Shown: positions 1-6,690 of the stretch, piece after piece | Position numbering within the stretch: position 1 is the first letter of the stretch | How the letters are laid out: every line of letters begins with the position of its first letter | NCBI GenBank assembly: GCA_005877365.1 | Contig: VBPP01000007.1 | Location: 1 to 12,506, forward strand | Length of the DNA: 12,506 nt | Direction: 5' to 3' | From: Nitrososphaerota archaeon | Lineage (GTDB): Archaea > Thermoproteota > Nitrososphaeria > Nitrososphaerales > Gagatemarchaeaceae | Translations under genes and position numbers: made by a program | Notes under the pieces: model-generated | What the model saw: the letters and a program-made list of their open reading frames with translations, nothing else | Told to the model about the DNA's origin: nothing | Databases searched by the model: none

Positions 1-1015
1 GACCCCCCATCGAATGCAGAGTGGCGACTGTAGCCGCCGTGTTGCCGAATGCGTCGATGTCGTACATCTGAACGTGAGTCGATAGGTCAATCTGCCCGGT
101 TAGCTGCCACTGCCAACTCGTATTCAGGGTTGGCTGCCAGATGGAACCACCGCCCGAGGTGGTCGTACTTAGAGTCGTCGTTGCCTTTGTTGTTGTGGTG
201 GTGACGACCGGGACGGTCGTCGTCGTCGCCGTCGATGGGTCGAGGGCGGCCACTTCATTCATGAAGTAGGAGGGAAGCACGTTGTAGGGGTTGGGAAGAC
301 CCGCGTCGGTGATGTAGAGCCACCCCGCGTACTGGGAGGAAGCCGCTTCGAAAGCGGCATTGAGCGGTGAAACGGTGTATCCGATGTACGCGAAGTTCGA
401 CTTCTGATGTCCCGAGTAGGACGAGAGATAGGAGAGAGTGGGCAGCCCACCCTGCTCGAAGATGAAGAGCGAGTCGAGTGTCCCGATGTAACTGCTAGGC
501 ACCGACGTCCCCGGGTTGCCCATGGTCATCGTCATCCCCAGAGACTTCACGTAGGTGTTGAGGGTCGAGTAGTAGCTCTCGTTGCCCTGGACGCTCGACA
601 TCTCGTCGAACATAATGCCGTTGACCGAATACCAGTTCTTGTACGAGCTGATTTGGGATTCTAAGGAAGTAATGAGTTGCGATGCGTAGCCGGTCGCCAC
701 ATACCCGAGCACTATGATGCCAGCGGCCTGGAAGTTCTTCACACCCTGCACGTAGTTCAGGTCAGAGGCCCCGCCCGGTCCGTTGCTCGGGTTGATCACC
801 GTTATGATCGGGACGTTGGGGTGGGCACTCCTAGCCTGAAAGGTCGCGGCCCAGCTACCGTCTGTGGGGTAGGTGTAAAGCGGGATGACAATACCCGAAC
901 TGCTCGTGGCCGCGAAGCTAATTCTCGCGGTCGCAGTCACAATTGCTGCCAAGAAGAGGACGGTCACAATCGCAAGAGAGTAGGTCCTTTTGGAAGAATT
1001 CCCTAGTAGATTCAT
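1..1015 (-). CDS. Secreted spherulin-4-like (GH135-like) protein fused to a GH114-like domain; 3' part beyond the window
   Basis: I translated this gene myself from the ATG at 1015-1013; 338 complete codons are visible and it stays open to the window edge. Residues 1-36 form a signal peptide with a hydrophobic core and a small-residue cleavage region. Residues about 40-258 are a spherulin-4-like TIM-barrel: PLYTYP, the INPSNGPG motif (75-81), FDEM with D137/E138, and E187 in a FIFEQ strand, plausible equivalents of the acidic catalytic residues of GH135 Sph3. A Thr-rich linker (about 260-287) follows. From about 293 the sequence (IWQP, WQWQLTGQID, MYDIDAF, then LHSMG) resembles the start of GH114 endo-alpha-1,4-polygalactosaminidase. 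Both families cut alpha-1,4 galactosamine-type polymers. The start lies about 28 nt from a TATA-like box, so the transcript is probably leaderless. GH114 catalytic residues are outside the window, so activity is inferred. Confidence 0.82.
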   Translation of the reverse strand, partial: MNLLGNSSKRTYSLAIVTVLFLAAIVTATARISFAATSSSGIVIPLYTYPTDGSWAATFQARSAHPNVPIITVINPSNGPGGASDLNYVQGVKNFQAAGIIVLGYVATGYASQLITSLESQISSYKNWYSVNGIMFDEMSSVQGNESYYSTLNTYVKSLGMTMTMGNPGTSVPSSYIGTLDSLFIFEQGGLPTLSYLSSYSGHQKSNFAYIGYTVSPLNAAFEAASSQYAGWLYITDAGLPNPYNVLPSYFMNEVAALDPSTATTTTVPVVTTTTTKATTTLSTTTSGGGSIWQPTLNTSWQWQLTGQIDLSTHVQMYDIDAFGNTAATVATLHSMGG

Positions 1016-1039
1016 CTGTAGGCAATATTCTCAGAAATC

Positions 1040-1047
1040 GCATAAAA
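1040..1047 (-). promoter_or_regulatory. TATA-like box of the spherulin-4/GH114 gene
   Basis: On the minus strand the sequence reads TTTTATGC, with its centre about 28 nt before the ATG at 1015. The same element at the same distance precedes the paralogue at 2789, which supports both start choices. No Shine-Dalgarno-like sequence precedes the ATG, as expected for a leaderless transcript. Confidence 0.6.
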
Positions 1048-1089
1048 GAAATGTGGAGTCGAAACGTGGACTCATAAACGTGGACTCAT
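1048..1089. repeat. Tandem 14-bp repeat directly upstream of the promoter
   Basis: Two perfect adjacent copies of AAACGTGGACTCAT occupy 1062-1075 and 1076-1089. A degenerate third copy (AAATGTGGAGTCG) lies at about 1049-1061, touching the TATA-like box. The paralogue's promoter has a single copy at about 2823-2836. The position immediately upstream of the BRE/TATA region suits a regulator-binding site, but no regulator is known from the sequence. Confidence 0.6.
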
Positions 1090-1121
1090 CCTACGTATGC
1101 AAGTTCTTCCTTTTGCAATAA

Positions 1122-2789
1122 TTACCCACATCCAACCTCCCCACGAACCCGAGGGATACCCAGAGATACGTGGAGCCGCGCTCCACGTGTCAGCTTAGAG
1201 GGTTGCGGGCCCGTGATGCTGTGTGGGCCGGATGTCTGATTGCTAACGGACGACGTGACACCCATGTATGCCAAGTCTGCTGAGTAGGTGCCGTTGGGGA
1301 GGTTGAAGGATGCGACTCCGTCACCATCCGTAGGCTTTGTGATCTGGGTTCCGTTGGCGGCAGTAACTTTGACTGTCGCACCCCCGATGGGGAGGCCGAA
1401 GAGGTCTACGGCCTTGAAGATATCTGGATAGAGGGTCGCTGTGCCCGTCGGCGTCGGTGTCGGTGTCGTGACAGTCTGAGTTGCCGTTGATATAGTTGTA
1501 GCGCTTGTAGTGGTTGGTAAGCGGGTCTTAGAAGTTGCCGTCGTTGTCGAGGGTGAAGTGGTGGAAGTCAGGAAACTCGTCGAGGAGCTGGTTGTTGTGG
1601 TTTTCGATGTGGTTGTCGTCGTGCTGGTGCTGCTGCTGGTGGCAAGCAGCGCCTCAGTAAAGACGAGATTCGTGTTTCCTTGCAGCGTAAAAGTCGTCGT
1701 CCCGCTCTGGGGAGCTACAACGTTTCTCGCAAAAGTGCCGATGTTGGCGCCTTGAACGTAACGCGTGGCGTAGTCATCGACGGTTACGCTGTAGCTGTGA
1801 CCGACTACAGCGCTGACCGTCTGAGGGGTGAACGTGCCCCCGGTTGAAGTGCCAGCGGTATTGTCCTTGATTTCCTGTATGTAGAATCCGTTGACCGGCT
1901 GATTGGAACTGTCGACCGTGGAGATCGATAGAGTTGCGGTTGTGCCGGTGGTCGTGGTCGTGGAGGTCGTCACGGATGTTGAGGTAGAGGTCTGCGGTCC
2001 TGCATCGAGAGCGGCCACCTCGTTCATGAAGTAGGAGGGAAGCGTGTCCCAAGGATTGGAAAGGCCGTCATTCGTGATGTACATCCACTGGACATAGGTA
2101 GAGGTGCTCGTCTCGAAGGAGGTGTCGAGCGAGGGGACGGAGTACGCCAGAAAGCCGAAGTTCGACTTGCTGTAGGAGGGGTAGAAAGTGGCGGAAGCGG
2201 GGTAGGAGAGGCTCGGCGTGCCAGCGCTCTCGTAGATGATTATCGAGTCGAGGGTCCCAACGTAGCTCTTCAGTGTCGTGGTCCCGGGATTGCCCATCGT
2301 GTAAGTCATCCCCAGGGACTTCACGTAGGTATTGAGGGTCGAGTAGTAGTTCTCGTTGCCCTGATTGTTAGCCATCTCGTCGAAGAATATCCCGTTTACC
2401 GAATACCAGTTCTTGTATCGACTGATTTGCGCGTCCAAGTCGGACATCCCATGCGATGCGTAGCCGGTCGCCACATATCCAATCACGATGATGCCAGCCG
2501 CCTGGAAGTTCTTCACACCCTGCACGTAGTTCGAGTCGGAGGACCCTCCCGGCCCGTCGCTCGGGTTGATTATTGCGATTATCGGGACGTTGGGGTGAGC
2601 TTTCTTGGCCTGCAGGCTGGCGGACCAGCTGCCATCCGTGGGGTAAGTGTAGAGCGGGATGACTATCCCCGAGTTGCTCGTCGCCGCGAAGCTCGTCCTC
2701 GTCGCTGCAGCTCCGACCAGGCCAAGCAGGAGGACGGTGGCTACCGCGATAGAGGCTGACCTGCTAGAGGAGTTCTCTATAAGATTCAT
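1122..2789 (-). CDS. Secreted spherulin-4-like (GH135-like) protein with two Ser/Thr linkers and two beta-rich modules
   Basis: The protein has 555 residues from the ATG at 2789. An in-frame ATG 87 nt upstream exists, but the MNLIEN start matches the paralogue and follows a TATA-like box by 28 nt; the upstream 29 codons are promoter sequence. Residues 1-36 are a signal peptide. Residues about 40-261 are a spherulin-4-like barrel with INPSDGPG, FFDEM (D137/E138) and IIYES (E187), so the acidic residues expected of GH135-type enzymes are present. Then come a Thr/Ser linker (263-283), a first beta-rich module (about 284-383), a long Ser/Thr linker (384-450) that may be O-glycosylated, and a carboxypeptidase-regulatory/Ig-like module (about 451-530). 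The last 25 residues are Arg/Gly-rich and atypical. It is probably an extracellular, cell-surface-associated hydrolase of a galactosamine-type polymer; the substrate is inferred. Confidence 0.82.
   Translation of the reverse strand: MNLIENSSSRSASIAVATVLLLGLVGAAATRTSFAATSNSGIVIPLYTYPTDGSWSASLQAKKAHPNVPIIAIINPSDGPGGSSDSNYVQGVKNFQAAGIIVIGYVATGYASHGMSDLDAQISRYKNWYSVNGIFFDEMANNQGNENYYSTLNTYVKSLGMTYTMGNPGTTTLKSYVGTLDSIIIYESAGTPSLSYPASATFYPSYSKSNFGFLAYSVPSLDTSFETSTSTYVQWMYITNDGLSNPWDTLPSYFMNEVAALDAGPQTSTSTSVTTSTTTTTGTTATLSISTVDSSNQPVNGFYIQEIKDNTAGTSTGGTFTPQTVSAVVGHSYSVTVDDYATRYVQGANIGTFARNVVAPQSGTTTFTLQGNTNLVFTEALLATSSSTSTTTTTSKTTTTSSSTSFLTSTTSPSTTTATSKTRLPTTTSATTISTATQTVTTPTPTPTGTATLYPDIFKAVDLFGLPIGGATVKVTAANGTQITKPTDGDGVASFNLPNGTYSADLAYMGVTSSVSNQTSGPHSITGPQPSKLTRGARLHVSLGIPRVRGEVGCG
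1168..1188. repeat. Perfect 9-bp stem, 3-nt loop hairpin inside the gene 3' end
   Basis: The arms are ACGTGGAGC (1168-1176) and GCTCCACGT (1180-1188) with loop CGC. It lies in the last 25 codons of the upstream paralogue and about 150 nt upstream of the start of the next gene. It could be a transcription-termination or mRNA-stability structure, or a palindromic operator. No T-run follows on the minus strand. Confidence 0.6.
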
Positions 2790-2871
2790 CTGAAGGCTTA
2801 ATGCTTGGAAATCGTATAAAAGAAACGTGGACTCATCATATGTATGCAAGCTCCCTTTTCGACAATAATTA
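2006..2871 (-). repeat. Tandem duplication, copy 2 (promoter plus N-terminal half)
   Basis: This is the partner of 241-1124. The shared upstream block (GTATGCAAG, then a CCTTTT tract, then AATAATTA) ends at 2871. In copy 1 the same block supplies the TAA stop codon of the preceding gene at 1122-1124, so the duplication junction seems to lie at that gene's end. Confidence 0.8.
2814..2821 (-). promoter_or_regulatory. TATA-like box of the second spherulin-4 gene
   Basis: The minus strand reads TTTTATAC, with its centre 28 nt from the ATG at 2789. One copy of the AAACGTGGACTCAT element lies directly upstream. The arrangement mirrors the promoter at 1040-1047. Confidence 0.65.
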
Positions 2872-2966
2872 GTCAATGGCGCGAATTCCCATCAAACCGT
2901 GGATGCGCCCAAGAGGCCACGCCTTGGTAAGACAGATAAGGTCAGGGCGAGACCACGACCCGGCAG

Positions 2967-3942
2967 TTGCGCCGCAGAACAGTCCTTGTTACCGCCGCGG
3001 GTACAGTGGTCGCGCAAGGTGTCGTAAAGTGTCTAAAGCTCGCGAACTCTGTCAGAGGCAAGCCTGAGAGTTACAGGATTCTCACCGCAGATATGAGCCC
3101 GCTCGCGGCAGGACTTCGAGGCCTTGTTCGTGGGGGCGGAGGAGGAGCTGCATCCGATAGCCACTGCTCGAGAGAGGATCGAAAAAGAATCAGGGGCCGT
3201 CGTCGTCAGCAATCCGATGACAGTACTGAAGACGGGGACTGACAAGTGGAAGACGTTCGAATTTCTGAAGAAGAACAGGCTCCCCTCCGCGGACTCGGCG
3301 CTCCCCGAAGACAAGGAGGAGTTCGCCCGGAGGTCGGGCTTTCCCTTGGTCGCCAAGCCGAGGGAGGGGCATGGCTCAATCGACTTCCACATCGCGAAGA
3401 ACCCGGAGGAACTCGATGACGCAATCCTAGCGATCAAGAGAGCGGGGCTGCATCCGATAATTCAGGAGTACCTCGGCGACGAGAATCCGGAGTTTACGAC
3501 TGGCGTCACCGTGGAGAAGGGGGGAGGGTACGTGATGTCTTCGATTGCGATGAAGAGGACCTTGAAGGGAGGGCAGACCTACAAGGCGTTCGTCGACGAA
3601 TTCAAGGAGATACGGGAATCCGCAAAGACGGTCGCGCTGAAGCTCGGCTGCCGAGGGCCGGTCAACATCCAGGCGAAGCTGGTAGATGAAGTGCCGAAGG
3701 TCTTCGAGATCAACCCCAGGATTTCAGCCTCCTGCCCCATCCGGGCCGTCGCCGGGGTAAACGAACCGGATATCCTCTTCAGGAATTTCGTCCTGGGGGA
3801 GAAGATAAGCATGGAGGAGTACAGGAGGATGGTCTGCATGAGGTACTGGAACGAGGTTTACGTCCCCTATTCGACGTATGAAGAGACGGCCAATCGCGGT
3901 AGGACGGACGGGAAGGACTCACTCGTCTCGGAGTACTTCTGA
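2967..3942 (+). pseudogene. ATP-grasp (CarB/PylC-like) gene with internal deletion and frameshift
   Basis: The reading is split between two frames. From a TTG at 2967 the first frame gives a Rossmann-like pre-ATP-grasp start (TVLVTAAGTVVAQGVVKCLK, then YRILTADMSPLAAGL) up to about 3116. The family continues in a different frame from about 3112: DFEALFVGAEEELHPIA, then an ATP-grasp fold with LVAKPREGHGS, GPVNIQAK and the metal-binding FEINPR (about 3706-3721), ending at 3942. ATP-grasp proteins of this type normally have another strand and helix, about 30-40 residues, between these two blocks; here they meet directly. A deletion of roughly 100 nt that changed the frame is the simplest reading. 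The downstream frame could be translated from TTG at 3124 but would lack most of the pre-ATP-grasp domain. The family ligates a carboxylate to an amine using ATP; the substrate is unknown. An assembly error is an alternative. Confidence 0.7.
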
Positions 3943-4040
3943 GATCTCAGACGAAACGAGTGAAGAAGAAGAGGCTTGCGAGTCTCTTCAGGAAATTCGT
4001 GACGAGGACGAAGGACAATAATCAAGAGAGGTTGCTTGTA

Positions 4041-5699
4041 TCAGGTAAAACGGGCGTAGAAAATCCGAGCTGGCCTTCTAAGGAGCGATCTGACATAACG
4101 GGTGGAGAGGAATGCCCCGGAAGCGCACGACGCCACGTACGCGAGGACTATGTACTGGTACCCGAGGCTCCCGAGGGCTAGCCCCCCGAAGGTCACGATC
4201 GACGCGGAGACTAAGGCAATCAAGGTGAGCTGCTTTGCTCTGTTTAAGAGCATGATGAAGAAACTGTTCGAGATGAATAGGACTAGGAGGATATTACCTA
4301 GAACCGCTGTCTGCAGGATGCTTGTGCTGGTGGCAGTTCCATTTATGCTCGCAATCAGAGAGGGTGCCGCAATCTCTAGAGACACGGCGATGGACAGGGA
4401 AGTGGCGAGGGCGACGAGCAACATCTTTTTGAATCGAGCTCGAATGAAGTCGTCAACAGCGTTCTCCTCGGTCGAGGTGTATTGGAGCGAGATGTTCTTC
4501 AGCTGTCCGAAGATGTGTGCCCCCATCACATACTGTATGAACCCGACGGGGACCACCACGAAAAGTCCGATGTCGGCTCCCATGTGGTATATTGCGTTAA
4601 AGACAAGCGGCATCGTCACTCCCCCCACTGTGTGGACGGGATTGTAGAGCCAGGAGATGATCCTGTCGCCGAAGAGCATCGCGAAGTAGAAGCTGCCGTA
4701 TAAGAAGTATGGCAGGTTCTCCCATAATTGCACGATGAATCTGGAAGGTAGTGTGTTACTGTTCGCGTAAGAAGGCCTGTAAAACGGAGGCCAATCGGCC
4801 GTCGATTTGGCCTCGAGCCTTTCGGAGATGGCGAGGCGGTTGCAATATACGGCCGGGACCGAAAGTACGACGAACGCGGCACCCAAGGAGACCAGGTACC
4901 TCGTGGTCGGGTTGGGGAGCAGGTCGACGGAGAAGAAATAGACCAAAATGAGAAGGGTCAGAGCTGCCACGTATGAAAGGGTGGCCAGCCGGACCTTCTT
5001 GAGGGCGTAGACGGGCACGAAACTGAGCCTGTGGAACGATACTGTCACCATTCCCATCGTGGCGATAGTCACGAGCCAAACAGGAACGCCGAAGAGCCAT
5101 CCCATCACGTACAGCGCAGTCGCACCGAAACTGAGCATTACGGCGAGCATCGCGTAACTCCTCTTCATGACTCGCCTTGTTTCCGATACGTTCTCCTGCG
5201 AGTGATAGAAGATGAAGAGGCGATTGAAGACCCAGATGGGTCCCTCGCCGACGAGCATCCCGAGCATTATGCCAAGTGCCATGGACGTCATGTCGGCGAC
5301 AGGGAGATGCCAATCCAGCCAGAGCGAGACCCCGAAGACGAAGATCGTGGAGACCATCATGAGCCAGGGAGTCATGAGCAGCAGACCTCCGAGGAGCCGC
5401 CGTCTAAGCCCGGGGATGCTCGAGATCAGGGGCGCGGCGAGTTCGCCTCCACGCGCCTCCGGGTTGTAGTAGTCTATGATTTCGAAGACGTGTCGGGCCA
5501 GGTCGAGCAAGTCGCTGAACCCGTACGCCTTCGCCTTGTTGGCGTCGTAACCAAGCACCTCCAGGAAGACAAGGACGTCCGCGAGGTTGTTCACGTTCGA
5601 CTGAATCTCCGTCACGGACTTCGCCGTCTTGTGGAGGAACATCTTCCTCGCCCTGGAAAAGTCCTCCGCGATGGGACCTCCAGAGAGCTGCGCTGGCAT
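4041..5699 (-). CDS. PelG-like polysaccharide transporter (MOP/MVF-type membrane protein) with N-terminal extension
   Basis: This 552-residue protein is last in a four-gene operon, starting 1 nt after the epimerase stop. Residues 1-95 form a soluble helical region. About 12 hydrophobic segments follow from residue 105 to 533. Two blocks recall PelG: LPYFLYGSFYFAMLFGDRII with SWLY (329-352; compare PelG's aromatic stretch, W and D-K/R before a FWY-like end) and the DIGLFVVVPVGF segment (376-387). PelG is the inner-membrane flippase-like component that moves the Pel polymer made by PelF. Canonical PelG is about 456 residues, so this is about 95 longer, with the excess at the N terminus. Adjacency to a PelF-like glycosyltransferase is the main supporting context. 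A generic Wzx-type flippase is the alternative. Confidence 0.72.
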   Translation of the reverse strand: MPAQLSGGPIAEDFSRARKMFLHKTAKSVTEIQSNVNNLADVLVFLEVLGYDANKAKAYGFSDLLDLARHVFEIIDYYNPEARGGELAAPLISSIPGLRRRLLGGLLLMTPWLMMVSTIFVFGVSLWLDWHLPVADMTSMALGIMLGMLVGEGPIWVFNRLFIFYHSQENVSETRRVMKRSYAMLAVMLSFGATALYVMGWLFGVPVWLVTIATMGMVTVSFHRLSFVPVYALKKVRLATLSYVAALTLLILVYFFSVDLLPNPTTRYLVSLGAAFVVLSVPAVYCNRLAISERLEAKSTADWPPFYRPSYANSNTLPSRFIVQLWENLPYFLYGSFYFAMLFGDRIISWLYNPVHTVGGVTMPLVFNAIYHMGADIGLFVVVPVGFIQYVMGAHIFGQLKNISLQYTSTEENAVDDFIRARFKKMLLVALATSLSIAVSLEIAAPSLIASINGTATSTSILQTAVLGNILLVLFISNSFFIMLLNRAKQLTLIALVSASIVTFGGLALGSLGYQYIVLAYVASCASGAFLSTRYVRSLLRRPARIFYARFT

Positions 5700-5700
5700 G

Positions 5701-6690
5701 TCAGACAGTCCCCCCAGCGCCGACGAGCTCCAATCTCTCCATCTTCCCGATGTACTCGAGGACCTCCCTCAACCCGTCCTCGAGCCTGACTTTCGGAGTG
5801 TACCCGAGCTTCTCCCTTATCTTGGAGATGGAGGCAGTCCCGACCCGCACGTCCCCGGCCCTCGAAGGCGCGAAGAGGGGGCGGACTCCCTTTTTTATTC
5901 CCATCATGGCGACCATGGTATCGAGGAGCTCGAGGATCCTCACAGACCTGCCCGAGGCGACGTTGAAGACCTCGCCGACCGCCTCGCGCGACTCCATGGC
6001 AAGCATGTTCGCTTGTACGATGTCGTGAATGTTGACAAAGTCCCTTGTCTGTTTCCCGTCGCCGTAGATGGTCGCGGCCGAACGGCGGAGGAGTTTTCTC
6101 GCGAAGACCGTTATCACGCCGCTGTAATAGTCGTCGAGGCGCTGCCTCGCCCCGTAGATGTTGAAGTACCTCAGTGCCACTGTCTCAAGCCCATAGGTCG
6201 AGTGGAATGCGCTCAGGTAGTTCTCGACAGCTATCTTTGACGCGCCGTAGGGGGAGGCGGGGATGCAGACGAGCTCCTCCGAGGCGGGTGGGTTCCTCAC
6301 TGCTCCGTAGACCGCTGCCGAGGAGGCGAACACGAATCGCCTGACACCCGTCTTTGTGCAGTAGTTCAGGAGATTCAGTGTCGCGTTCACGTTGGCGTCG
6401 TGAACCTCCAGGGGCTGCGAGACCGACCTCTGGACGCTCGCGATCGCAGCCTCGTGGAAGACGACGTCGATCCCCTCGATGCCGCTGAGGAGGTTCCAGA
6501 CCTGCCTGATATCTCCCTCGAGGAGGGTGAGAAGCCTGCTCCCGCGGCTCATCTTTAGGTTCTCCCTCGAACCTGTGCTAAAATCGTCAATCACTATCGT
6601 CTCGATTCCGCGTCGAATCAGCTCGTCGACGATGTGGCTGCCTACGAAGCCCGCACCCCCGGTGACAAGCGCCCTAGAGACGCGCTTCAT
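5701..6690 (-). CDS. SDR NDP-sugar C4-epimerase (GalE/WbpP/PelX type), probable UDP-GlcNAc/UDP-GalNAc epimerase
   Basis: The protein has 329 residues from the ATG at 6690, which overlaps the PelF-like stop codon as ATGA; the longer upstream reading has no family similarity. It is an extended SDR: NAD-binding GGAGFVG (11-17), acidic D35/D36 after the second strand, SSAAVYG with S124, and the Y148-x3-K152 catalytic pair. RYFNIYG (174-180) and GDGKQTRDFV are typical of NDP-hexose epimerases. The residue aligned with GalE Tyr299 and WbpP Ser306 is Gly284 (in GDVRVGTAS), a small gatekeeper that should leave room for an N-acetyl group. In the operon it probably supplies UDP-GalNAc to the adjacent PelF-like enzyme, as PelX does for Pel. 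A role as UDP-glucose/galactose or uronic acid epimerase is possible. Confidence 0.82.
   Translation of the reverse strand: MKRVSRALVTGGAGFVGSHIVDELIRRGIETIVIDDFSTGSRENLKMSRGSRLLTLLEGDIRQVWNLLSGIEGIDVVFHEAAIASVQRSVSQPLEVHDANVNATLNLLNYCTKTGVRRFVFASSAAVYGAVRNPPASEELVCIPASPYGASKIAVENYLSAFHSTYGLETVALRYFNIYGARQRLDDYYSGVITVFARKLLRRSAATIYGDGKQTRDFVNIHDIVQANMLAMESREAVGEVFNVASGRSVRILELLDTMVAMMGIKKGVRPLFAPSRAGDVRVGTASISKIREKLGYTPKVRLEDGLREVLEYIGKMERLELVGAGGTV

Larger units (their letters stand above)
241..1124 (-). repeat. Tandem duplication, copy 1 (promoter plus N-terminal half)
   Basis: This segment aligns with 2006-2871. Similarity runs from the end of the spherulin-4 domain through the start codon and about 100 nt of upstream DNA to a shared AATAATTA at 1117-1124. 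Protein similarity over the first 260 residues is high, with only a 3-residue length difference. Beyond the spherulin domain the two genes carry unrelated C-terminal modules. Confidence 0.8.

Noticed and set aside
1440..1640. Repetitive GTC/GTT-rich tract that could look like a microsatellite or CRISPR-like array
   Set aside because: It encodes the Ser/Thr-rich linker of a secreted protein; there are no regular repeat-spacer units.
2790..2876. 29-codon upstream extension of the second spherulin gene
   Set aside because: It covers the TATA-like box and duplicated promoter block and would put charged residues ahead of the signal peptide.
3960..4181. Plus-strand open frame starting with a Lys-rich segment (GTG, then KKKRLASLFRKF), 18 nt after the ATP-grasp stop
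   Set aside because: Its start looks gene-like, but two thirds runs antisense to the PelG-like gene and shows no family pattern. It could be the truncated beginning of a lost downstream gene; not strong enough to annotate.
5031..5789. Long plus-strand open frame (252 codons) opposite the PelG-like gene
   Set aside because: Rich in His, Arg, Asp and Glu as expected from the antisense of a GC-rich membrane-protein gene; no motif, and the minus-strand gene is convincing.
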